A stretch of DNA of 43,129 nucleotides from DAIRET01 sp036795455 (GCA_036795455.1 DAIRET010000007.1:1-43129); one strand, 5' to 3'; positions 15,829-25,703 are shown, counted from the first letter of the stretch. Notes: a model not told the origin generated them from the sequence alone. Numbers and translations: made by a program.

Positions 15829-17957
15829 ATTTTTTTAATTACAAGCGAAGCATTGGCATTATTTGAGTAAACAACATAATAATTTCCGGCACTAAATTTA
15901 CCGACTATAAAACTTTCCGCATTAGTCATGTCGGTTAATTTGGTAATTGCCTGGATGCCTCCTTTGAGTGTGAATTCAACTTTATTTAATGATTTTTCTT
16001 CAGGCAAATATAAGAACATTTTCTTTTCTTTCCCGTTTTCATAATCGTTAATATAAATACTGCCGGCAGTTATGGTTTTGAAATATTTGGTGATGCTTTC
16101 CCGGGTGGTTTTGTTTTGAATTCCAATCCCTGAAGTTAGAAGATATGTTTCCCCGTCTGCATCAATAACCGAAAAAAGAGAGCCGTTCCCTTTCTCCTTA
16201 AAATTAAAAAAATAGTTTTTTAGTTTCATTCCTTCAACCAATCTGGTTGAAAAAAGTCTTTCCTGCCCATGTGTTGATTTTATAGGGTAAAAATAGAGAG
16301 TGATATTATTGGTGAATTTACGCCAGAAATAGATATTTAATGAATCATCAAGTTTGGCATCAAAAACGGAATCGGCTATACCTGTGGAAGTTTTAACCGT
16401 ATAACGAAAATCTTTGTAAGAGTATTCGGAAAGATTCAACGTTCCGCCCGGCAGATTTGCAATTACAATATCAGCCTTTGGGGATTCATCATATTTCAAT
16501 ACTTTAAGGTCGCTTATTTCACCACCGGTATAAATATATTCTCTTTTAACATCAAAATTATTGAAATCAATAATCAAGATTTCAACTGCCTTCTTTGCTG
16601 TCGTATAGAAATAGAATGCTTTAACGAACTTCCCGGAATCATCAACTTTAACAGAAGAATAAGAATCGTATAAACTGATTGAATAGAAAACGGATGGAAT
16701 TCCGTTCCCGTCCCGGATAATGAAATTTGATTTTTTGTTGATGTTGTCGATATAAAACAGGTCTATTATCCCGTTATTTGAAAAATCGAACGAGCCTACA
16801 ATCGCAGGGTTGTCACCGAATGTAATTTCAACCTCTGGAGATAATGAAGCTACTCTCGTTATTGTATAAACAAATCCGTTATTATCTATAGCGGCAAAAC
16901 CGGAAATGAACCTGCTGTAATAAGGGATTAAATCCGTTATAGTTTCTTTTTTCAGGTATTGAATTTCCTGGTATACGGCACCCTGGTCTTTACCGAAAAT
17001 AACCGAGACCGTTGATTCATTGTGGTTGAGATAAACAATATCGATTTTCCCATCCCGGTTAAAGTCCCCGCGGATTAATTTGTCGGCAGGAAGTTTCGTT
17101 TTGATAAAAATCTCGTTGCTGTAAGATGCAACTCCATCACCGAGTAGGATTTTAATTCCATCAGCCGTAGAGATTATTATATCCTGGAACGAATCAAGAT
17201 TATAATCAAACACCTGCATCTGTTTAACAGTAACGAAAAAAGGGATACTTTTAACGTACCTAAATTCTCCACGGCTGTTATTATAAAAGAATAAAAGCGT
17301 ATTCTCGATTAAATCGAATGCTGCAATATCCGGGTAGCCGTCGTTGTTGATGTCTATGAATGATGCAAAAGAGAACGCCTTTTTTTCAAACAGTTTGGTT
17401 TCGGTGTATTTATTCCCGTTTCTTTTTAAGATTGATAAACCGTTAAAAGAAGGACCGGATATCAATACCTCTTTATTATTATCATCATCAATATTGGCAA
17501 CGGAGGAATTTTCCGGGTAAGAATCGAGGTTCAGCTTATATGTAATGTTGCCCCTTCCGTTTCCATCGAATTTTATTATACCAAAGCTGCGTGCCTTGCG
17601 TGCTAGGAACAAATAATCGACAACGTTATTATTTTCATCCGTTAAAGCCGTTAGTTTTGTAATCGGGAAGGGAAGCCGGGAGACAGTACCTTCTTTTAAC
17701 AAACCGGAAACTTCTCCATTCATAGAAAAGATTTTTTCTCCGTCGGGAGAATGTAAAATTATATCGGTATAAAAGTCATTGTTGAAGTTTAGTGTAAATG
17801 CGGATTGATAGCCGGCTGGAAAGGGATAACTATCATATTTACAAAAACCGTTGAAAGGTATTTGTGCAAAGATTTCCGCTGAGAAAAAGACAAAAAGAAC
17901 AATCTTCTTAAAGCGGGGGTTTGCTTTTAAGCCTGTTTTCTCTTCTCTTAAGTGCAT
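15825..17957 (-). CDS. exported FG-GAP/VCBS-like repeat protein
   Basis: About 710 residues. After a basic N-region there is a hydrophobic signal segment (KKIVLFVFFSAEIFAQ). The mature part holds many FG-GAP/VCBS-like repeats with Ca-binding-like Asp loops: SSVANIDDDNNKEVLI, SFIDINNDGYPDIAAF, VFDYNLDSFQDIIIS, RGDFNRDGKIDIVYL and GSFDFSNNGIIDLFY. These form a beta-propeller used for adhesion or ligand binding. No sorting domain is evident at the C-terminus. Three adjacent ATG codons (17957-17963) all lie inside the thioesterase gene, an overlap of about 50 bp; I chose the third. It overlaps the metalloprotease gene by 4 nt, so the two are probably made together. Confidence 0.8.
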   Translation of the reverse strand: MHLREEKTGLKANPRFKKIVLFVFFSAEIFAQIPFNGFCKYDSYPFPAGYQSAFTLNFNNDFYTDIILHSPDGEKIFSMNGEVSGLLKEGTVSRLPFPITKLTALTDENNNVVDYLFLARKARSFGIIKFDGNGRGNITYKLNLDSYPENSSVANIDDDNNKEVLISGPSFNGLSILKRNGNKYTETKLFEKKAFSFASFIDINNDGYPDIAAFDLIENTLLFFYNNSRGEFRYVKSIPFFVTVKQMQVFDYNLDSFQDIIISTADGIKILLGDGVASYSNEIFIKTKLPADKLIRGDFNRDGKIDIVYLNHNESTVSVIFGKDQGAVYQEIQYLKKETITDLIPYYSRFISGFAAIDNNGFVYTITRVASLSPEVEITFGDNPAIVGSFDFSNNGIIDLFYIDNINKKSNFIIRDGNGIPSVFYSISLYDSYSSVKVDDSGKFVKAFYFYTTAKKAVEILIIDFNNFDVKREYIYTGGEISDLKVLKYDESPKADIVIANLPGGTLNLSEYSYKDFRYTVKTSTGIADSVFDAKLDDSLNIYFWRKFTNNITLYFYPIKSTHGQERLFSTRLVEGMKLKNYFFNFKEKGNGSLFSVIDADGETYLLTSGIGIQNKTTRESITKYFKTITAGSIYINDYENGKEKKMFLYLPEEKSLNKVEFTLKGGIQAITKLTDMTNAESFIVGKFSAGNYYVVYSNNANASLVIKKI

Positions 17958-18378
17958 CATCAAAGTTCTTTTTTTCTTCCTCCGTTTCCGGGATTACCGG
18001 GGGGGCTTTAACAGCGTGGTTGTTTTCGTCTACACTAACAAAAGTAAGAAATGCGGAATTACTATGAAATCTTTTCCCTTCGGTAAATGATTCGGCAATT
18101 ACTTCTACACCAACTTCCATGGATGTATTGAAAACACGGTTTAATTTTGCGGTTAAAGTTACAACCTGTCCCAATTTTACGGGGTGGTGAAAATCAATTC
18201 TATCAACTGAAGCGGTTACACATACTCTTTGAGAATGCTTTGCGGCGCATAAAGCGGCACAGATGTCAATCCAGTGCATTAACTGTCCTCCGAGCAAATT
18301 CCCGAGTGTGTTCGTATGATTCGGAAGCACCAGCTCGGTCATTGTAATTACAGATTCGGAAACCTTTTTTTTGGACAT
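17908..18378 (-). CDS. acyl-CoA thioesterase, hotdog fold (YciA/BACH type)
   Basis: 156 residues. The motif LPNHTNTLGNLLGGQLMHWI is the signature of the YciA/BACH thioesterases, with the conserved Asp38 just after it, followed by AKHSQRVCVTASVDRIDFH and a second-half VGVEVIAES. It hydrolyses acyl-CoA to free acid and CoA in the cytoplasm. It follows bamD by 4 bp, and its 3' end overlaps the FG-GAP gene. Confidence 0.9.
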   Translation of the reverse strand: MSKKKVSESVITMTELVLPNHTNTLGNLLGGQLMHWIDICAALCAAKHSQRVCVTASVDRIDFHHPVKLGQVVTLTAKLNRVFNTSMEVGVEVIAESFTEGKRFHSNSAFLTFVSVDENNHAVKAPPVIPETEEEKKNFDDALKRRENRLKSKPPL

Positions 18379-18382
18379 TAAT

Positions 18383-19135
18383 TTAAAGCTGCCTTAACTT
18401 ATTTTCAATATTTTCTTTCAGCTTTTGAACCGAGTCGTAATTCCGGTCTTCAGGAAACTTCGTTAAGAAGTTTTCAATTTCTTTAAGAGCTTCGGTGTTC
18501 TTTTCCCGGTTTATTAGAACATTAATCTTGTTGAATGATGCTCTTGGTGCAAAAGGAGTATCGTGATAGATCATTAATATATTATCATAATACAACACCG
18601 CCGCGTTATAGTATTCCAATTTTTCGTAAATAACCGCACCGTTAAATTCTTTTTCGGCAAGTTTCGTGTTAAGTTCAACTATTTTGGATTCAGCTTCGGT
18701 AACCCGTTTGTCTGCGGGGAAAATATCGATAAAAGCCTGGAATTCCTGTATCGCCTGCTTTGTAAATCTTTGGTCAAGTGAAAACCTTGGAGATAGCTGG
18801 TAGTAACACTCGGCGAGCATAAACTGTGCTTCAGGTACGAAACTGCTTGCGGGCATACTTCGAATTAACCTGCTGAATTCGGATGCTGCAAGAATAAATT
18901 CTTTCCGGTTGAATCTTGACTGTGCAAGATAAAACTGCGATTTATCGACATACTCGCTGCCGGGGAATTGTAAAATTATAGCTTCAAATTCGATAATTGC
19001 TTTGTCGTAGCTTTCGTCTTCAAAAAGCTCCATCGCATATTTCATCCTATCCGGAGCCTCGAGATTAGCCGTATCAATTGATGCTGAACATCCGATAAGC
19101 AACACGGCAAAAAGAATTGGGAGTAAGTACTTCAT
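18383..19135 (-). CDS. bamD: outer membrane assembly lipoprotein BamD
   Basis: 250 residues with lipobox LIGC (Cys16) and five TPR-like helical pairs, including ELFEDESYDKAIIEFEAIIL, FPGSEYVDKSQFYLAQSRF and RSMPASSFVPEAQFMLAECY. The block ECYYQLSPRFSLDQRFTKQA is typical of BamD/YfiO. It works with BamA to insert outer-membrane proteins. It is first in a ten-gene unit that ends with ccmF. Confidence 0.9.
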   Translation of the reverse strand: MKYLLPILFAVLLIGCSASIDTANLEAPDRMKYAMELFEDESYDKAIIEFEAIILQFPGSEYVDKSQFYLAQSRFNRKEFILAASEFSRLIRSMPASSFVPEAQFMLAECYYQLSPRFSLDQRFTKQAIQEFQAFIDIFPADKRVTEAESKIVELNTKLAEKEFNGAVIYEKLEYYNAAVLYYDNILMIYHDTPFAPRASFNKINVLINREKNTEALKEIENFLTKFPEDRNYDSVQKLKENIENKLRQL

Positions 19136-19205
19136 AATCTTCTAAAATGTTAATAAAACGGCGTAAAAATAGGCAATTATTGCACTTCTTCAAAGGCAAT
19201 TTTTA

Positions 19206-19826
19206 CTACTTGCTGCGAACCGTAAAAAACAAGTAAACAGATACTGCTGCTGCCCCAATTATAATAGCCGGTTCAAAAATTGTTGAAAATAACGGTTCTG
19301 CGGGAATTTTCCCCTTCGTGAACGGGAAAGAGGAGCTTTCCATTTCAGAGGCACGGCTGTATTTAATTGTGTCCGTATTAGCCAACATAAATGTTTTTAG
19401 ATTTGTCGAACCGTCTTTAATAAGATAGCTGCCGCTTAATTTTATTTCCCGCTCTAAATAAAAATCACCGAAGAGATTCTTCTTAAACGGTTCTTTGTAA
19501 ACAACCGAAGTCCCTTCAATCGTGTAAATTAATTCAGTGTTTTCTTGACTGGATAAAGCGGTGGAATTTGAATCGGCAGTAAATTTTATCGTAAGGCGGT
19601 TTTCAAAAACAGTCAATGGTTGTGAAAGATTAAGTCTTAATTTATACCCTGGCAACTGCTCTGTATCTTCAAGTACGGCTTCAACGGATTTATCCACAAT
19701 CTCAAAAAAGATATCGAGATTTGTTTTTTCCTGGGCAAACAAACAACTACCTGAAAGCAGAACTGCAAGCAGGAGTAAAATTGCATGTTTAATTTGAAAA
19801 ATTTGATTAAGCATCAATGTTTTCAT
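19206..19826 (-). CDS. hypothetical exported protein with C-terminal membrane anchor
   Basis: 206 residues from ATG 19826 (a start 9 codons upstream is possible). It has a signal peptide (AILLLLAVLLSGSCLFAQ), a beta-rich middle (LRLNLSQPLTVFENRL and FGDFYLEREIKLSGSYL) and a C-terminal hydrophobic segment (PAIIIGAAAVSVYLFF) before a short basic end. I do not recognise the family. It lies 70 bp upstream of bamD on the same strand and could be co-transcribed, which would suggest an envelope role. Confidence 0.6.
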   Translation of the reverse strand: MKTLMLNQIFQIKHAILLLLAVLLSGSCLFAQEKTNLDIFFEIVDKSVEAVLEDTEQLPGYKLRLNLSQPLTVFENRLTIKFTADSNSTALSSQENTELIYTIEGTSVVYKEPFKKNLFGDFYLEREIKLSGSYLIKDGSTNLKTFMLANTDTIKYSRASEMESSSFPFTKGKIPAEPLFSTIFEPAIIIGAAAVSVYLFFTVRSK

Positions 19827-19978
19827 TAAATATAAATGGAATTTGCGAGACAAACATATTTGAAAAATTTTACTTTAGCAAATACAAAAACCGCATACAT
19901 ACCGTTAATCATTGTGAATTGGTGTATTAGAAAAACCAAATAACTCTCTATCTCTAAAAACAAGCATTTGTAAAAGTC

Positions 19979-22900
19979 CTATCTGATCAACAACATCTTC
20001 TTCGTTTCAAAAAAATCACCGGTTGACAGATGATAGAAATATACACCGGAAGAGAACCCTGTGGCATCCCACTTTACATCGTATGTGCCGGGCTCTTTAG
20101 ATTCGTTCACAAGTTCAGCCACTACTCTTCCAAGCACATCGAATACAATAAGTTTTACGTTTGCCATTTTATCTTTATCGTTTGACGGAATAGAATAATT
20201 GATCGTCGTTATCGGGTTGAAAGGATTCGGATAGTTCTGAGCTAATAAATAGCCTTCAGGAAGCCGGTTTTCTTCCAACTTTACTTTTGTGTATGTATCG
20301 TTCAATCTGCCCGGAGTTCCGTAAAATTCAGAGGTTTTCCAATTTTCAGCAATGGAATTATCACTCTGCGGATTTACAAGCGACAAAGTAGGACCGTTTC
20401 CATTCGGAATCGAAGTCCAATTTCCCGAACTTTGAAATTTCACCGAGTCAATCAAATTTCCCATATAATCGTAAAGTAGAACCATATCCCCATCACTGCT
20501 TAAACCGAAATCAAGATTACCGAAAACATTGTACATATTCGGATATAGCAGTTTGAACTTTGTCGTATCCCGACAAACAACGATATATCCGTTCCCTTCT
20601 ATTTTTGAACCAAGTGGAAAGCTATAAGCATTGGCGGGATTATCATCACTTATCTTCCAGCCGGTTAAATCAATTTCGTTTTCAAGCGGGTTAAAAATTT
20701 CAATCCAGTCTTCGGTATCAAAAGCCGGTGATGATTTATAGTTGATCTCATTAATAACTGGTGTTGTTACAGCCGACTCCGCTTTTTCAAAAACCGCCGT
20801 AAGAGATGAGTTGTTTGAAATAACAATTTCAATCTGCGGCTGCACCGAATTTGAGGCACCTTCCCATTTTACGAAACGGTAACCCGGCATTGCTACGGCT
20901 TCCAATTTCAAAGGAATATTATTAAAGAATGTGTTGGTTGAATTATTCTTTTTTATTTCCACTTTGTGAGTGTAGATTTTTCCCCATGCCGGATTATTCC
21001 TACCTATAACCAAAGAATATGAACCCGTTATACCGAATTTCTCGTAAAAATGATTTCTTACTACCGGCTGGCGTAAAGTCGCAAAATTTTTCATTATGTT
21101 TACATTATTATCCCAGTTGCTCCCGAGAGAAATTGATTGCGTCCACCTTGCTTTATGCCTCGGTACTTCGGAAGCAATTACTGCTTTTAGACTATCAATA
21201 ACTCTGTTCACATGTTCAGGTTCAAAGGTTGTATTCATATGAACGGCAAACCGTTGAATAAATTCATTTTTGAACTCTATATTGTCAAGGAGCTTTCTAA
21301 GCATAATTGTTGACCATGGCGGGTTGGGCCAATCCGGTCCGTTTGCTGCCGTAGCAAGTGCAAGCGTATTAGAATTGTATTGTCCTTCTGCATTCCCACC
21401 GAATGTAAAATCAAGATCATAAATGAGCCATCTCCATTTACCGCCTGAAGTACGCTCTCTCCACAACTTCATGTTTGAGCCTGGCCAATCGGCATTTGCC
21501 GAATAAATTTCCGCAATCAAGTAATCAATGTATTGATCAACATCTACGATAGATTTTATATACTCGTAGTTTTGAGGAAGCGACATATTATTTGTCGATA
21601 AATAATTTATCATTGAATTATAAGCCGTTACGTCCCCGTTATTCGCATACACTGCTTTACTAATTTCAATAAGATCAATGTTATTAATATCAGCCCCGTG
21701 ATTATAATGCAAATAATGGTCGTTCAATTTTTCGCGAATGTTATGAATCCCCCAATACTCACCATTTAAAAACAGTACAGAGGGGCGGTAATCCTGGTAG
21801 CTTATTTTCATCCCCTGTTCTATTAATGTTTGAACCATTCCGTCCCTGAACATCGTCCGCCACCAATCCTGGGCTGAGCTTCTTAAAATGAAATTGTTAA
21901 AATTCAGTAAAGTTTTATCCGGGAACAACCTGTAATTAAGAGTGCTGTAGCCGTATTCACCGCGGAAGAAAAATGCGAGCGATTTCATGGGGTATATTCT
22001 TGAACAACCTCCATTGATTTTAATTCCCGCCTTAACGTTAAATGCAGGTGATTTATCTTTTTCAAAAAATTCAAGGTTTACCGGGCGCTCCCAATCCTGG
22101 TTCCAATTTCTTGGAACTGTACTACAGTTACCTATTATACCGTTTGTTCCCGAGACATAAATTCCCGATGTATCGCTGAAAAAATTACCGGGATCGGTAA
22201 CAATTGAAAACACAGGTAATTCAGTTTCAAAGTTGATGAAATATGTATTAACAACCGGCTTACTCGGGACAAAGTTTTCTTTGAAAGCCCTTGCCGTTAT
22301 TGCAATTGTTGAGTCAACTAATATCGGTGTTGCAAATAGAGTGCTTTCTAATGTAGGGATTGTGCCGTCGGTTGTGTAACGAATAGTTACCCCGCTGATG
22401 TTGTGAGATAAATTTAATGAAATCGAAGAACTATAAAATCCTCCGTTAATCGAAAAAACCGGGTCTGCAAGGCGGTTGAAAATGCCGGACTCTTCGTTAG
22501 AAGTACCGGGTGTTGCGGGATAGAATTTATACCATTCGCTGCTTCCATCTGGAAATCTTCCTTCGGATACATCCGAAGTCTGTTCACCGAAAGTTATTTT
22601 ATCGATTAACGATAAAGAGGGGTCGTATAGCCCGATTGATTCCCCGGAGGCACTTAGTTTGAAATTCGTATGATTGCCTGTATTCATATCGTCCGCCCAG
22701 ATTAAATCATATCCACCCGGTTCAACAATCAGGTCCGTTGTTATTTTATACTTTTGCGGATTGTTAAGGTTGTCGGTTATGTAATGGTTTTTTAGATTTA
22801 CCGCCGACGTTCCGGCATTAAAAACTTCTATCCAGTCAGCGTAAGCATTATAATCTGGGTCAAGGATAGTACTGCTGTTTGATGCCATGAACTCGTTAAT

Positions 22901-22984
22901 AAATAAATTTTGCGTATACCCGTTTCTTATTGGAAAAAGCGAAAGCAAAGTGGAGATAAGTAAAAAATAATACTTCATTTTCAA
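19979..22984 (-). CDS. T9SS-secreted CotH-kinase / lamin-tail protein
   Basis: 1001 residues. Signal peptide, then a lamin-tail domain (about 25-165: LFINEFMASNSSTI, ADWIEVFNAG), a chitobiase-like beta-sandwich (about 170-250: VTIRYTTDGTIPT), and a CotH kinase domain (about 255-600) with HNIREKLNDHY, ADWPGSNMKLWR and IYDLDFTFGG. A beta-repeat region (YRFVKWEGAS), a second lamin-tail domain (INEINYKSSPAFDTEDWIEI) and a T9SS type A domain (QNYPNPFNPITTI to MLLIR) follow. CotH of Bacillus is an atypical protein kinase; secreted CotH proteins are common in this group, with unknown targets. It stands alone and diverges from the serine hydrolase gene. Confidence 0.9.
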   Translation of the reverse strand: MKMKYYFLLISTLLSLFPIRNGYTQNLFINEFMASNSSTILDPDYNAYADWIEVFNAGTSAVNLKNHYITDNLNNPQKYKITTDLIVEPGGYDLIWADDMNTGNHTNFKLSASGESIGLYDPSLSLIDKITFGEQTSDVSEGRFPDGSSEWYKFYPATPGTSNEESGIFNRLADPVFSINGGFYSSSISLNLSHNISGVTIRYTTDGTIPTLESTLFATPILVDSTIAITARAFKENFVPSKPVVNTYFINFETELPVFSIVTDPGNFFSDTSGIYVSGTNGIIGNCSTVPRNWNQDWERPVNLEFFEKDKSPAFNVKAGIKINGGCSRIYPMKSLAFFFRGEYGYSTLNYRLFPDKTLLNFNNFILRSSAQDWWRTMFRDGMVQTLIEQGMKISYQDYRPSVLFLNGEYWGIHNIREKLNDHYLHYNHGADINNIDLIEISKAVYANNGDVTAYNSMINYLSTNNMSLPQNYEYIKSIVDVDQYIDYLIAEIYSANADWPGSNMKLWRERTSGGKWRWLIYDLDFTFGGNAEGQYNSNTLALATAANGPDWPNPPWSTIMLRKLLDNIEFKNEFIQRFAVHMNTTFEPEHVNRVIDSLKAVIASEVPRHKARWTQSISLGSNWDNNVNIMKNFATLRQPVVRNHFYEKFGITGSYSLVIGRNNPAWGKIYTHKVEIKKNNSTNTFFNNIPLKLEAVAMPGYRFVKWEGASNSVQPQIEIVISNNSSLTAVFEKAESAVTTPVINEINYKSSPAFDTEDWIEIFNPLENEIDLTGWKISDDNPANAYSFPLGSKIEGNGYIVVCRDTTKFKLLYPNMYNVFGNLDFGLSSDGDMVLLYDYMGNLIDSVKFQSSGNWTSIPNGNGPTLSLVNPQSDNSIAENWKTSEFYGTPGRLNDTYTKVKLEENRLPEGYLLAQNYPNPFNPITTINYSIPSNDKDKMANVKLIVFDVLGRVVAELVNESKEPGTYDVKWDATGFSSGVYFYHLSTGDFFETKKMLLIR

Positions 22985-23166
22985 AATAAACCTGAATGTT
23001 GAGAATTATAATCTGACCGGCAGATTTTTTGTTTTTTTATTGGCAAATTTAATAATATCCCGAAGATAAATTGATGATGAACCTGTAATGATTCGGTTTT
23101 ACTTGGTTAAAGTTGCTCCATTTATTACATTTAGTATAAATATTTAATTTGAAATATAGGTTGAAA

Positions 23167-24429
23167 ATGATAAGAAAAAGTATTGAAACTTGTTTGCTTC
23201 TATTATTCATCGGTTTGTTTAACATCTCTTTGAACGGGCAAAATAAAGAAACGGATTTAATCGGGCAGTTGCTTAGTAAAAATAAAAATTTATTTTCGAA
23301 AGTATTGGAATCGCCGGGAAAATATAAAGTACAAATAATCTATACCCGGATTGACAGGGACGAAAATAATTCTCCCTCATTCACTACTCAAAAATACCGC
23401 ATTGACGCAGATGATTATTATTATCCTGCAAGTACGGTAAAGTTTCCGGCTGCACTGCTTGCTCTCGAAAAAATTAATGAGATTGGAATCAACGGATTGA
23501 CAAAGCACACACCGCTGCAAATTGACAGCGCATTTAGCGGACAAACAAAAGTTCTTTACGATTCTTCGGCGGAAAATTACAAGCCTACAATTGCACATTA
23601 TATTAACAAAATCTTTCTTGTAAGTGATAACGACGCTTTCAATAGGCTTTACGAGTTTGTCGGGCAGAAAGAATTCAACGAAAGATTGTGGATTAAAAGG
23701 TACAGAGATGTGAAAATCATTCACAGGCTCGCCGTTTCATTATCACCGGAACAAAACAGGCACACAAATCCCTTCACCTTTTATGACGGGGAGAAAGTGA
23801 TTTACCACCAGCCGGCTGAGTTCAACCCGGTGCAGTATAAAAACTGTTGTAACGATCTACTTCAAGGTATCGGGTACTATTACGGGGACAGTCTTTTATA
23901 CGAACCGATGAATTTTACATATAAAAATTATCTTTCTCTTGAAGACCAACATAACATCCTTAAAGCTGTTATGATGCCTGATGCAGTACCGGTTGAACAA
24001 AAATTTAATTTGACGGATAACGATTATGAATTTCTTTATAAATCAATGTCGATGTTTCCAAAGGAAAGCCGTTACCCGAAATACGATGGTGAAAAGCACA
24101 GCGATTTTTCTATGAAAATGTTTTCTTTCTGGAAACAGGAAGATGAAGATATGTCCGGGATAAGAATTTTTAACAAAGTAGGCGGTGCTTACGGGTATTT
24201 AATTGATAATTCTTACTTTGTTGATTTTAATAACAAAATCGAATTCTTTCTTTCTGCTGTTATTTACGTTAATGAAGATCAAATATTTAACGATGATAAA
24301 TATGAGTATGACGAGATTGGTTATCCCTTTATGTCGAACCTTGGAAAGATTTTTTATGAGTATGAGAAGAGCCGGGCTAAGAAAAATCTTCCTGTGCTGG
24401 ATAAATACTTAATCGACTATACAAAGTAG
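23167..24429 (+). CDS. serine beta-lactamase-like hydrolase, exported
   Basis: 420 residues from ATG 23167 (a TTG at 23149 is less likely). A signal peptide ends near SLNGQ. The penicillin-recognising fold motifs are S-T-V-K (Ser89, Lys92) in YYPASTVKFPAALLALE, S-D-N (153-155) in FLVSDNDAFNRLY and K-V-G (337-339) in KVGGAYG. These are the nucleophile and substrate loops of class A beta-lactamases and related D,D-peptidases. Val replaces the usual Thr in KTG, and a class A E-x-x-L-N loop is not evident, so beta-lactam hydrolysis is doubtful; peptidoglycan or an unknown ester/amide is as likely. It faces htpX tail to tail across a shared terminator. Confidence 0.83.
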   Translation: MIRKSIETCLLLLFIGLFNISLNGQNKETDLIGQLLSKNKNLFSKVLESPGKYKVQIIYTRIDRDENNSPSFTTQKYRIDADDYYYPASTVKFPAALLALEKINEIGINGLTKHTPLQIDSAFSGQTKVLYDSSAENYKPTIAHYINKIFLVSDNDAFNRLYEFVGQKEFNERLWIKRYRDVKIIHRLAVSLSPEQNRHTNPFTFYDGEKVIYHQPAEFNPVQYKNCCNDLLQGIGYYYGDSLLYEPMNFTYKNYLSLEDQHNILKAVMMPDAVPVEQKFNLTDNDYEFLYKSMSMFPKESRYPKYDGEKHSDFSMKMFSFWKQEDEDMSGIRIFNKVGGAYGYLIDNSYFVDFNNKIEFFLSAVIYVNEDQIFNDDKYEYDEIGYPFMSNLGKIFYEYEKSRAKKNLPVLDKYLIDYTK

Positions 24430-24437
24430 TGTGCAAA

Positions 24438-24472
24438 AAAGGCTGTCTTCATATTTAGTTGAGACAGCCTTT
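24438..24472. terminator. bidirectional terminator between serine hydrolase and htpX
   Basis: AAAGGCTGTCT (24438-24448) pairs perfectly with AGACAGCCTTT (24462-24472) around a 13-nt loop. Both ends carry A/T runs, and the flanking genes converge on it. Confidence 0.9.
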
Positions 24473-24485
24473 CTAAATTTTTCAC

Positions 24486-25331
24486 CTACACTCTGTTTGT
24501 CATTCTTCTCAATCTTGCGATTCTTTCCTGCATCGGTGGATGTGTTGAAAACAGTTTTGCCATTCCTCCGCCCGTAAGCGGGTTAACAATAAACATGTGA
24601 GCCGTTGAAGGACTTGCATCATGTATTGGTTGAATCTGGTTTGCACGCGATAGTTTATCGAGAGCGGATGCCAATCCGTTCGGATTTTTACTGTACGAAG
24701 CTCCGCTTGCATCAGCCATAAATTCCCTTGATCGTGAAATTCCGAGTTGTATTAAAGTTGCCATTAACGGGGCAAGAATAATCATTACAAGAGAAGCCAA
24801 CCCGCTGTTGTCTTCTCTATCGCTTCCTCTTCCGAACATCATTGCCCAGCCAGCCATTTGAGCGAGAAAAGAGATTGATGCTGCAAACGTAGCAACCAGC
24901 GAGCCGATAAGAATATCTCTATTTTTTATATGTGCCAGTTCGTGTGCAAGCACTCCTTCTATCTCTTCATTGTTTAATATTCGAAGGATTCCGGTTGTAA
25001 CGGCAACAACAGCATTCTGCGGATTCCTCCCGGTTGCAAAAGCGTTGGGAGTCGGGTTATCAATAACATAAATACGTGGAACCGGGATACCGGCTTGCTG
25101 CGATAAATTTTCGACCATTTGAAATAGTTTCGGTGCCGAACTTCTGTCAATCGGTTTTGCTTTATACATTGCAAGCACAATTTTATCGGAAAACCAATAT
25201 GACCCGAAATTCATAATCAATGCGAAAACAAAAGCGATCATCAGCCCGCTTTGTCCGCCGAGTAGCTGTCCGACGAACAGAAAGAGAGCCATCATTAAAG
25301 TCATTAAAAATACTGTTTTAAGCGTGTTCAT
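24486..25331 (-). CDS. htpX: membrane zinc metalloprotease HtpX
   Basis: 281-residue M48 protease. Two N-terminal membrane segments (about 5-25 and 28-46), zinc motif HELAH (His130, Glu131, His134) and third ligand Glu203 in ISRSREFMADASG. Two more hydrophobic segments lie between. HtpX degrades misfolded membrane proteins with its active site on the cytoplasmic face. The conserved THPPMQERIARLRRM near the end completes the protein. Length matches the family. Confidence 0.96.
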   Translation of the reverse strand: MNTLKTVFLMTLMMALFLFVGQLLGGQSGLMIAFVFALIMNFGSYWFSDKIVLAMYKAKPIDRSSAPKLFQMVENLSQQAGIPVPRIYVIDNPTPNAFATGRNPQNAVVAVTTGILRILNNEEIEGVLAHELAHIKNRDILIGSLVATFAASISFLAQMAGWAMMFGRGSDREDNSGLASLVMIILAPLMATLIQLGISRSREFMADASGASYSKNPNGLASALDKLSRANQIQPIHDASPSTAHMFIVNPLTGGGMAKLFSTHPPMQERIARLRRMTNRV

Positions 25332-25631
25332 TTCATTCTCCTAATTTTTGCTTATTAGACTAAGAAAAATTTATTTGGTTTCAAAACTATTTTAATCTTA
25401 TAACGAAAATTATTAAAAAAATGTTGCAAATGGGGTGTTAAAAGGAGGTAATTAACTACGAACCCGGCTTTTAATGTTCAAGTTTTAACAACCAGGAATT
25501 AATATGTTTGCACTTACTTCTCAAATCCTCAATGCTACTTTGTGATAATATCAATTGACTATGAATGTTTTCTGGTATTCAGGGAAAATGATTTTTAATG
25601 TTTTTGACATTTTCTTGTAAAACCCAACCTG
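25332..25631. other. intergenic stretch between htpX and the tRNA
   Basis: About 300 bp of AT-rich sequence without a gene. An AAAAGGAGGT at 25439-25448 looks like a ribosome-binding site, but the only ATG after it (near 25472) opens a 4-codon frame. Confidence 0.5.
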
Positions 25632-25703
25632 TACCCCCGGCAGGAATCGAACCTGCGCGCATGGCTCCGGAGGCCACCGCTCTATCCACTGAGCTACGGG
25701 GGC
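25632..25703 (-). tRNA. tRNA-Arg (CCG)
   Basis: 72-nt cloverleaf on the minus strand: acceptor GCCCCCG/CGGGGGT (first pair G-U), D-arm GCTC/GAGC, anticodon stem GTGGC/GCCAT with loop CTCCGGA giving anticodon CCG, T-arm GCAGG/CCTGC with loop TTCGATT, discriminator A. CCA is not encoded. Confidence 0.95.

Noticed and set aside
25439..25485. Strong ribosome-binding-like AAAAGGAGGT as start of a small gene
   Set aside because: The next ATG opens only four codons and lies about 25 bases away; no alternative start is well placed.
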